Positions 1-4,120 of a stretch of DNA of 5,198 nucleotides are shown here, piece by piece; positions within the stretch are counted from its first letter, which is position 1; each line of letters starts with the position of its first letter. The DNA is from an uncultured Oscillibacter sp. (GTDB taxonomy: Bacteria > Bacillota > Clostridia > Oscillospirales > Oscillospiraceae). The stretch spans positions 1 to 5,198 of the forward strand of contig CAMNAE010000135.1 in the NCBI GenBank assembly GCA_946530565.1. Direction: 5' to 3'. Under the pieces are notes generated by a model, which ran no database searches, had not been told where the DNA came from, and saw only the letters and a program-made list of their open reading frames with translations. Made by a program: the position numbers and the translations under genes.

Positions 1-1990
1 CCGCGTCCGCACCGTCCACGGCCCCGTCGCCGCTGACATCGCCCGGGACCGGGACGCCGGAGAGATCTGCCAGGGCGGCGGGATCATAGGGGATATCCTG
101 CACGCCGAAGCGGATCAGGGCGTTCTCCAGCCCAAGATAGCTCTCGGGCAGGCTCACGCGCCGCCACTGGGCGCTGCTGCCCGCGAAATACAGGTAATCA
201 TAGACCTTTTCCGGGAGGATGATCCCCGGCGAGGTGCCGTACCAGTCCTGCACGGAGAAGCTGAACGCGTGTTCGCCGATGGACTTGAGGGTCGAGGGCA
301 GGGAGATCGTGCGGAGGTTCAGACTGCTGCAGAAGGCCCCGCGGCCGATGTGCGTCACGCCCTCACCGACGATGACCGCCCGGACGGTCTTCATGGCATC
401 CGCCCAGGGTCTGCCGGAGCCGTCGTCACCGTAGTCGGGCATGGGGCCCGAGCCGGAGATGATCAGAACATCGCCGTTCTGCGTGAGGCGCCAGCTGATC
501 TCGCCTTCGCCCGCGCGTCGCGCCGCTACGTCGGCCTCGCTCCAGGAACCCGCGGTGTGCAGCGCGGCGTCAAAGAGCGGCGCGTTGCCCCAGGTGCGTT
601 TCTCCACCGCGTCCCAGTTCTCCTGCGTGCCGCGGTAATATACGTCCTGCAGAAGCTGGCAGTTATCCAGGACATAGCCGTCCACGCTCTTCAGGCTCGC
701 CGGAAGGACCAGAGCGCGAAGCCCTTTACAGTCCATAAAATAGCCGTCCAGCGCCGTCACGCCGCTGCCGAGCTCCGCGATCTCGAGATTGTCGCAGCCG
801 CGGAAAGCAAATTTGCCCAGCGCGGTCACGGAGTCCGGCACCCGGACCGCGCGCACGCCCGAGTAGCGGAACGCGTAATTCCCGATGCTTTGCAGACCCT
901 CGGGGAGCGTGAGCTCCGAAAGGGAGCGGGTGAGGTGGAAGGCCGCGTTTCCGATCGTCTTGAGCGAGGCGGGCAGCGCCACTTCCCGCAATGAGACGCA
1001 GTCCCAGAAGGCCTCGTCGCCGATGTGCTCGAGTCCCTCGGGCAGAACGACCCGCCTTAAGTTCTGCGCGCCGTCGAAGAGGCCGGGCGCGATCTCCTTC
1101 ACGCCCGCGGGCACGGTGTATTCGCCAAGACCGCTCGGCAGCGCGAGCAGCGCCGCGCTCTCACGCGAGACGACGCCGCCGTCCGCGGTGTACAGGACTG
1201 TGTTCGCAGGGTCCACCTCGAAGTCCGTGATGCCCATGGCGCCGCCGAAAGCGGCGCGGTCGATGCTCCTGAGGTTGGCGCCGAACGAGACGGTGCCTTT
1301 GAGCCCCGAGGCATAAAACGCCCACTGTCCGATGGCTTGGAGCGAGTCCGGAAGCTCGATCCCGGTGAGCGCGGCGCAGCCGTAAAAGGCACGGGGCCCG
1401 ATGCTCTCGAGCGTCGCGGGGAGAGTGACATCCTCGAGCGCCATGCAGTTTTCGAAGCAGGAGACATCCTTGACGTTCCTGCCCACGACCGCGCGGCGCA
1501 GCCAGAAGCAGTCGGTGAAGGCGTTGTCGCCGAGCTCCGAGACGCTGTCAGGGATCTCGATGCCCGTGAGATACGCGCAGTCGTAGAAGGCGCAGCGCCC
1601 GATGCGCTCAAGCGTCGTGGGCAGGAGCACGTTCCGCGTTCTCACCATTCCGGAAAACGCCCATTCGCCGATCGAGGTCACGCCCTCTTCCACCACGATC
1701 TGTGTGACGGCACCGTTGTAATTGCCCCAGGGCGCTGTCGTGAGGAGGCCCTGCAGCACCACGTCTTTTTGTCCGTCCGGCAGGTCGATCTTCGTGAGGA
1801 CGCGGCCGGAGCGGCTGTAGTCGAAGGTGTCCATCGCTCCGGTGCCGGAGATGGTCAGCACGCCGTTCTCGATGCGCCAGGTGAGATGTTCACCGCAGGT
1901 CCCGGCGGGCGCGTCTCCCGCCGCGCTTGCCGCGAAGCCGAGAGAAAGCAGCACAAGAGCGGTCAGAATACAGAGGAACCATTTTTTCAT
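1..1990 (-). CDS. Secreted BspA-type leucine-rich-repeat protein with C-terminal type I dockerin (partial, C-terminus off window)
   Basis: The frame is open without a stop for 663 codons from ATG at 1990 to the window start. Residues 1-23 form a signal peptide (MKKW, then a Leu-rich core and an ASA cleavage site), so the protein is exported. Residues 32-65 carry the N-terminal motif of BspA-like proteins (CGEHLTW, then LTISGTGAM). Residues about 97-450 are LRR_5 repeats of roughly 23 residues with the signature L-P-x-x-L-x-x-I-G-x-x-A-F-x-x-C. They are interrupted at about 256-300 by the family's usual insertion (FEVDPAN...YTADGGV). A GTQENW capping motif sits near 454-459. A second, shorter module starts near 494 (SWRL, LIISGSGPM), with LRRs at 545-590 and a GSSAQW cap near 604. 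From 651, D-V-S-G-D-G...D-G-A-D matches the first calcium loop of a type I dockerin. The family is associated with adhesion to surfaces or host; dockerins bind cohesins on scaffoldins. The ligand is unknown. The start is fixed by the signal peptide and an AAGGAG site. Confidence 0.93.
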   Translation of the reverse strand, partial: MKKWFLCILTALVLLSLGFAASAAGDAPAGTCGEHLTWRIENGVLTISGTGAMDTFDYSRSGRVLTKIDLPDGQKDVVLQGLLTTAPWGNYNGAVTQIVVEEGVTSIGEWAFSGMVRTRNVLLPTTLERIGRCAFYDCAYLTGIEIPDSVSELGDNAFTDCFWLRRAVVGRNVKDVSCFENCMALEDVTLPATLESIGPRAFYGCAALTGIELPDSLQAIGQWAFYASGLKGTVSFGANLRSIDRAAFGGAMGITDFEVDPANTVLYTADGGVVSRESAALLALPSGLGEYTVPAGVKEIAPGLFDGAQNLRRVVLPEGLEHIGDEAFWDCVSLREVALPASLKTIGNAAFHLTRSLSELTLPEGLQSIGNYAFRYSGVRAVRVPDSVTALGKFAFRGCDNLEIAELGSGVTALDGYFMDCKGLRALVLPASLKSVDGYVLDNCQLLQDVYYRGTQENWDAVEKRTWGNAPLFDAALHTAGSWSEADVAARRAGEGEISWRLTQNGDVLIISGSGPMPDYGDDGSGRPWADAMKTVRAVIVGEGVTHIGRGAFCSSLNLRTISLPSTLKSIGEHAFSFSVQDWYGTSPGIILPEKVYDYLYFAGSSAQWRRVSLPESYLGLENALIRFGVQDIPYDPAALADLSGVPVPGDVSGDGAVDGADA

Positions 1991-1998
1991 TCTGCAGA

Positions 1999-2007
1999 CT
2001 CCTTCCC
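1999..2007 (-). promoter_or_regulatory. Ribosome binding site of the LRR-dockerin gene
   Basis: On the minus strand the sequence reads GGGAAGGAG, eight bases before the ATG at 1990. It supports that start, which also begins the signal peptide. Confidence 0.85.
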
Positions 2008-2023
2008 TTGAAAGGATCCGTGC

Positions 2024-2037
2024 GTTCACCTGTGAAC
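2024..2037. promoter_or_regulatory. Operator-like inverted repeat in the leader of the LRR-dockerin gene
   Basis: GTTCAC-CT-GTGAAC is a perfect 6-bp inverted repeat with a 2-bp centre. It lies between the promoter (2095-2123) and the ribosome binding site, inside the untranslated leader. The position fits a repressor site, but an inverted repeat this short can occur by chance and no other copy was seen in the window. Confidence 0.3.
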
Positions 2038-2094
2038 AGGCCGCGCCGGATTTTTTTATATCATCATCCTCAATCGTTAAAAACATCATAATAA

Positions 2095-2123
2095 AGTATA
2101 CCGTCCCGTCTCCCACGTGTCAA
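2095..2123 (-). promoter_or_regulatory. Sigma-A-type promoter of the LRR-dockerin gene
   Basis: On the minus strand, TTGACA (2118-2123) and TATACT (2095-2100) are separated by exactly 17 bp. The -35 box is perfect and the -10 box has one mismatch. Transcription would start near 2088 and give a leader of about 98 nt before the ATG at 1990. This is one of the two best promoter matches in the window and implies strong basal expression unless repressed. Confidence 0.85.
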
Positions 2124-2206
2124 GCGCGGCGGGGATGCTGCTGCCCGGGGCCGCAGCTGCGCTCCGGCGCGTTTTGCCTGCGCAATTTTTACAAGCCCTG
2201 ATCTGA

Positions 2207-2242
2207 GAGCGGCGCCCGGGCTTCTGCGCCCGGGCGCCGTTC
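2207..2242. other. Very stable GC-rich hairpin in the XRE gene leader
   Basis: A 12-bp perfect stem (2210-2221 with 2228-2239, arm CGGCGCCCGGGC) closes a 6-nt loop TTCTGC. The stem extends outward by one G-U and two Watson-Crick pairs to 2207/2242. It ends only 23 bases before the ATG at 2266. No U-run follows on either strand, so it is not a standard intrinsic terminator. It may act as a leader structure affecting translation or mRNA stability. I found no convincing promoter for the XRE gene between 2124 and 2206, so whether the hairpin is transcribed is inferred from its place. Confidence 0.6.
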
Positions 2243-2251
2243 ATCTGATCG

Positions 2252-2257
2252 AAAGGG
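2252..2257 (+). promoter_or_regulatory. Ribosome binding site deciding the XRE-like gene start
   Basis: AAAGGG lies eight bases before the ATG at 2266. An in-frame GTG at 2257 would overlap this site and have no spacing of its own, so the ATG is preferred. Confidence 0.65.
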
Positions 2258-2265
2258 TGAACAAC

Positions 2266-2736
2266 ATGGAAAAAGAGACATTTGAGCGGGTCAGTGAGCG
2301 TATGAACGAGGCGCTGTTCAGCGTCACGCTTGCGGTTTTGCCGGCCTTTCTTGCGGCGCACCGGGCGGACATGCTCACATCAGCGCAGCCCTTTGCGGAC
2401 TACATGCGCAGGAAGATCCGCGAAAAGGGGCTGCTGCAGCAAAATGTGTTCCTGGCGGCGGACCTCGGCGAAAACTACGGCTACAAGCTGATCTCCGGTG
2501 AAAAGCGCACGCGTAAACGCGACGTGATCCTGCGGCTGTGCCTTGCCTCGCATCTGACGCTCCCGGAGGTCCGGGAGGCGCTGATCCTCTACGGCATGGC
2601 GCCGCTGCACGGGCGGTTTCGGCGTGACGCGGCGGTCGCGGCCGCGATCAACAGCGCGGTTTTCGACCTTCGCGAGGTGAACCGGGTGCTGATCATAAAC
2701 GGCTGCGCGCCGCTCCTTGAGGGCTATGAGGAATAA
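2266..2736 (+). CDS. Small XRE-like helix-turn-helix protein, probable DNA-binding regulator
   Basis: The product has 156 residues and no signal peptide or membrane segment, so it is cytoplasmic. Residues 42-97 have the look of a divergent XRE-type helix-turn-helix: helix 42-55 (PFADYMRRKIREKG), helix 56-67, then GENYGYKLISGEKRTRK (68-84) as turn and recognition helix with the basic cluster KRTRKR, and helix 86-97. Residues 98-115 (TLPEVREALILYGMAPL) and 119-151 (RRDAAVAAAINSAVFDLREV...NGCAPL) form two similar helical units ending in G-x-A-P-L. That pattern is familiar from small XRE-like proteins of gut Clostridia. About 40 N-terminal residues form extra helices. It is transcribed away from the LRR gene and toward the zinc-ribbon gene. 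The target is unknown. The family call rests on pattern recognition; a non-DNA-binding adaptor role is possible. Confidence 0.75.
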   Translation: MEKETFERVSERMNEALFSVTLAVLPAFLAAHRADMLTSAQPFADYMRRKIREKGLLQQNVFLAADLGENYGYKLISGEKRTRKRDVILRLCLASHLTLPEVREALILYGMAPLHGRFRRDAAVAAAINSAVFDLREVNRVLIINGCAPLLEGYEE

Positions 2737-2755
2737 AACCGAAGCTCAGGTGCCG

Positions 2756-2780
2756 CGTTCCCACCGCAGCGGTGGGAACG
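2756..2780. terminator. Perfect hairpin after the XRE-like gene, possible terminator without a U-tract
   Basis: An 11-bp perfect stem (arm CGTTCCCACCG at 2756-2766, partner 2770-2780) closes a CAG loop, 20 bases after the TAA at 2734-2736. The sequence after it (GAAACGCG) lacks a U-run, so termination would need a factor; otherwise it protects the 3' end of the message. It separates the XRE gene from the next promoter. Confidence 0.45.
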
Positions 2781-2795
2781 AAACGCGCGCGCATC

Positions 2796-2804
2796 TGCTA
2801 TGAT
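2796..2804 (+). promoter_or_regulatory. Extended -10 promoter of the zinc-ribbon gene
   Basis: TG-C-TATGAT is an extended -10 motif with one mismatch to TATAAT. No TTGACA-like -35 box sits at the right distance, where the hairpin at 2756-2780 ends, but extended -10 promoters can work without one. Transcription would begin near 2811, about 50 bases before the ATG at 2861. Confidence 0.5.
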
Positions 2805-2846
2805 GGGAAAAACACGTCAAAAGACGACCCGAGACACATGAAAATC

Positions 2847-2854
2847 AAGGAGGT
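2847..2854 (+). promoter_or_regulatory. Consensus ribosome binding site of the zinc-ribbon gene
   Basis: AAGGAGGT is a full anti-16S match, six bases before the ATG at 2861. It sets the start of this gene and predicts efficient translation. Confidence 0.9.
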
Positions 2855-2860
2855 ATCACG

Positions 2861-3673
2861 ATGGCATTTTGCTCAAAGTGCGGCGCAGCGCTGCAGGAGG
2901 GCGCGAAGTTCTGCCCGGAGTGCGGCGCGGCATGCGCGTCCCCGACGGAACAAACGGGGCAAGCGATCCGTATGGCCGCGCAGGAATATCCGACGCAGCC
3001 GAAGAAGACGAAGAAGCCCGTCTACAAGCGCTGGTGGTTCTGGGTCTTGATCGCAGCGGTGCTGATGATGCTGTCCAACGCCGTGATCCGACCGGAAAAA
3101 GAAGATGAGAGACCGGAAACGGCGACAAGTACATCTGCTTCACAGAATGTGTCTGCGCAGACTTCCGCGCCCTCCGGAACGGAAGAGACCGCCGCGCCCG
3201 CCGCTGCGCCGAAGGAGAAAGAGCCGGAAGCGCCCGCGGCGAACGAAGCGGCCGCCAAAACCGAGCCGCCCGCGGCTTCTCAGCATGAGAAAGAGCCTGA
3301 AGAGGCGGCCGAACCGGAGACAGAGGAAGCGCCGGAACCGGAGCCTGAGAAAGAACCGGAGAAAGAGCCTGAGAAAGAGCCGGAGGAGACAGCGCCTGAG
3401 GCCGACGGGATCCGCCCGGAGGTAAAGGAGTTTCTCGACGCCTATGAGGCCTGCATGGACGAGTATGCGGACTTTATGCAAAAGTACCTGAACGCGGACG
3501 CGAACAGCCTTGTCTCGCTGATGGGCGACTACTACCGCATCCTTGCCAGCTACAACGAGTATGCCGAAAAGATCGAGGCGCTCGATCAAAATGAGCTGAC
3601 GAAGGCGGAGCTCGCCTACTATCTCGAGGTCACAGGCCGCGTGAACCAGAAGCTGCTCTCCGTCGCCGGCTGA
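2861..3673 (+). CDS. Zinc-ribbon, single-pass membrane protein with Glu/Pro-rich stalk and C-terminal helical domain (DUF6591-like)
   Basis: The product has 270 residues. Residues 4-21 are a zinc ribbon with two CxxC knuckles (C4-x-x-C7 and C18-x-x-C21), in the common form FCSKCG...FCPECG. A Lys/Arg-rich stretch (48-57) precedes one membrane helix at about 58-76 (WWFWVLIAAVLMMLSNAV). By the positive-inside rule the zinc ribbon is cytoplasmic and the rest is outside. Residues 80-182 are a low-complexity Glu/Pro/Ala/Thr stalk containing EPEK repeats (161-176). Residues 183-270 (from GIRPEVKEFLDAYE to YYLEVTGRVNQKL) form a helical domain that resembles the uncharacterised DUF6591 domain from memory. 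That family occurs behind zinc ribbons in Clostridia and has no known function. The gene probably has its own promoter. The stalk may span the cell wall. Domain label is moderately sure; the topology is well supported. Confidence 0.88.
   Translation: MAFCSKCGAALQEGAKFCPECGAACASPTEQTGQAIRMAAQEYPTQPKKTKKPVYKRWWFWVLIAAVLMMLSNAVIRPEKEDERPETATSTSASQNVSAQTSAPSGTEETAAPAAAPKEKEPEAPAANEAAAKTEPPAASQHEKEPEEAAEPETEEAPEPEPEKEPEKEPEKEPEETAPEADGIRPEVKEFLDAYEACMDEYADFMQKYLNADANSLVSLMGDYYRILASYNEYAEKIEALDQNELTKAELAYYLEVTGRVNQKLLSVAG
3341..3388 (+). repeat. Four tandem 12-bp units encoding EPEK in the stalk
   Basis: Units GAGCCTGAGAAA, GAACCGGAGAAA, GAGCCTGAGAAA and GAGCCGGAGGAG follow one another in frame and encode EPEK three times, then EPEE. 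Units 1 and 3 are identical, which suggests duplication of a 24-bp pair. Copy number may vary between strains without breaking the frame. Confidence 0.85.
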
Positions 3674-3723
3674 CGGATCCGGGCCCGCGAAAACGCAAAT
3701 GGGCGTGCAGCAAAATGCGATCA

Positions 3724-3769
3724 CCGTCTTGCATTCCGAGCCGGCGCGCACGCTGGCGTGGGGATCCGT
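3724..3769 (+). repeat. Dispersed-repeat unit A (REP-like)
   Basis: The unit begins CCGTCTTGC and ends GGGGATCCGT. Its core GCCGGCG-CGCA-CGCTGGC folds into a 7-bp stem with one G-U pair. The ends match those of unit B (3787-3825) read on the other strand. From memory, it belongs to the class of short dispersed palindromes of the general form CGTCATTGCGA...GCAATCC that are found in many bacterial intergenic regions, including Clostridia. Copy number in this genome cannot be seen here. Confidence 0.5.
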
Positions 3770-3786
3770 CTTCTGTTCGGGGGAAA

Positions 3787-3825
3787 ACGGATTTCCGCAG
3801 CCCCTTCGGGGCTTCGCAATGACGG
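3787..3825 (-). repeat. Dispersed-repeat unit B (REP-like), inverted relative to unit A
   Basis: On the minus strand the unit reads CCGTCATTGCGAAGCCCC, then a GAA loop, GGGGCT, and ends AAATCCGT. Its core AGCCCC-TTC-GGGGCT is a perfect 6-bp hairpin. It shares the termini CCGTC-(A)TTGC and ATCCGT with unit A, from which it is separated by 17 bp, and the two point toward each other. Sequence of this form is a familiar source of spurious short proteins in Clostridia annotations, a further sign that it is a dispersed repeat. Confidence 0.6.
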
Positions 3826-3891
3826 GGGAGGGGCATTTTGCGGCACGCCCGTATCTTTTTGCTGACCGGCCGCCGACCGGCTGTGTTCTGC

Positions 3892-3926
3892 CGGCGCGGT
3901 CTTCTTATTTCGCTGCGCCGCTTTTT
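3892..3926 (+). terminator. Possible intrinsic terminator
   Basis: CGGCGCGGT (3892-3900) pairs with GCTGCGCCG (3912-3920), nine pairs including two G-U, around an 11-nt loop. CTTTTT follows directly. The loop is large and the gene it would serve ends 218 bases upstream at 3673, so this is tentative. It would also insulate the ATPase promoter downstream. Confidence 0.4.
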
Positions 3927-3994
3927 CAATATCACGATCCTCGTGTTCCGGGAGAAACGCACAGCAGTGCCGCACATCACCTCCGGCCTTTCCG

Positions 3995-4030
3995 GTGATA
4001 ACTTAAACAATAAATTAGCTAAGTTCTCAA
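3995..4030. repeat. 36-bp inverted-repeat element, copy 1 (upstream of the ATPase promoter)
   Basis: A left half-site GTGATAACTTA (3995-4005) and a right half-site TAAGTTCTCAA (4020-4030) face each other across 14 AT-rich bases. The left arm matches the complement of the right at 9 of 11 positions. The element ends eight bases before the -35 box at 4039. A second copy with the same geometry lies 78 bp downstream. It is probably a protein-binding site. Confidence 0.65.
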
Positions 4031-4038
4031 TGAAATTG

Positions 4039-4067
4039 TTGACTTTCCTTTTTCCTGTCAGTATAAT
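4039..4067 (+). promoter_or_regulatory. Sigma-A-type promoter of the ATPase gene
   Basis: TTGACT (4039-4044) and a perfect TATAAT (4062-4067) are separated by 17 bp. Transcription would start near 4074, inside the left arm of the second 36-bp element, leaving a leader of about 47 nt before the ATG at 4121. Confidence 0.9.
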
Positions 4068-4072
4068 ACCTG

Positions 4073-4108
4073 CTGAGAAGTTGCATAATATATTTGATAA
4101 GTTCTCAA
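4073..4108. repeat. 36-bp inverted-repeat element, copy 2 (over the transcription start and leader of the ATPase gene)
   Basis: The left half-site CTGAGAAGTTG (4073-4083) matches the complement of the right half-site TAAGTTCTCAA (4098-4108) at 8 of 11 positions, again across 14 AT-rich bases. The right half-site is identical to that of copy 1, and the two 36-bp copies agree at about 27 positions. A protein bound here would block transcription start. The right arm extended left (TTGATAAGTTCTCAA, 4094-4108) is itself a 15-bp near-palindrome. Confidence 0.65.
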
Positions 4109-4109
4109 C

Positions 4110-4115
4110 GGGAGG
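4110..4115 (+). promoter_or_regulatory. Ribosome binding site of the ATPase gene
   Basis: GGGAGG lies five bases before the ATG at 4121 and directly follows the right arm of the second 36-bp element, so a protein bound there could also interfere with translation-region access. Confidence 0.8.
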
Positions 4116-4120
4116 TTGTT

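Larger units (their letters stand above)
3674..4120. other. Intergenic region without a credible gene
   Basis: The open frames here have no ribosome binding site, and their peptides are partly translations of repeat DNA. Going right, the region holds an inverted pair of repeat units (3724-3825), a possible terminator (3892-3926), a switch to AT-rich sequence near 4000, two copies of a 36-bp inverted-repeat element (3995-4030 and 4073-4108), and the ATPase promoter between them (4039-4067). The stretch 3826-3891 shows only a short direct repeat GACCGGC (two copies, 3864-3881). Confidence 0.7.

Noticed and set aside
269..2011. Several plus-strand open frames opposite the LRR gene (269-994, 885-1316, 1337-2011)
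   Set aside because: The minus-strand frame is continuous for 663 codons with signal peptide, repeats and dockerin. The plus-strand frames are GC-rich shadows without homology-like features.
2174..2202. Possible promoter of the XRE gene (TTGCCT plus CCTGAT)
   Set aside because: The -10 box is too far from consensus to support a call.
3140..3751. Long minus-strand open frame opposite the zinc-ribbon gene
   Set aside because: It is the antisense shadow of the Glu/Pro-rich stalk, giving an Arg/Leu-rich low-complexity peptide. It has no ribosome binding site, and the plus-strand gene has clear domains.
3699..3998. Small open frames in the intergenic region on both strands (3699-3998, 3838-4131, 3630-4010)
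   Set aside because: They translate the repeat units and, at the right end, the ATPase promoter. None has a ribosome binding site or recognisable domain.
3977..3998. TCACC...GGTGA hairpin before the first 36-bp element
   Set aside because: Five-pair stem with a 12-nt interior and no U-run; too weak, and it overlaps the better-supported half-site at 3995-4005.
3995..4108. CRISPR-like array (36-bp repeats with a 42-bp spacer)
   Set aside because: Only two copies at about 75% identity, the interval holds a consensus promoter, and the conservation is concentrated in inverted half-sites. This fits binding sites, not a CRISPR array.
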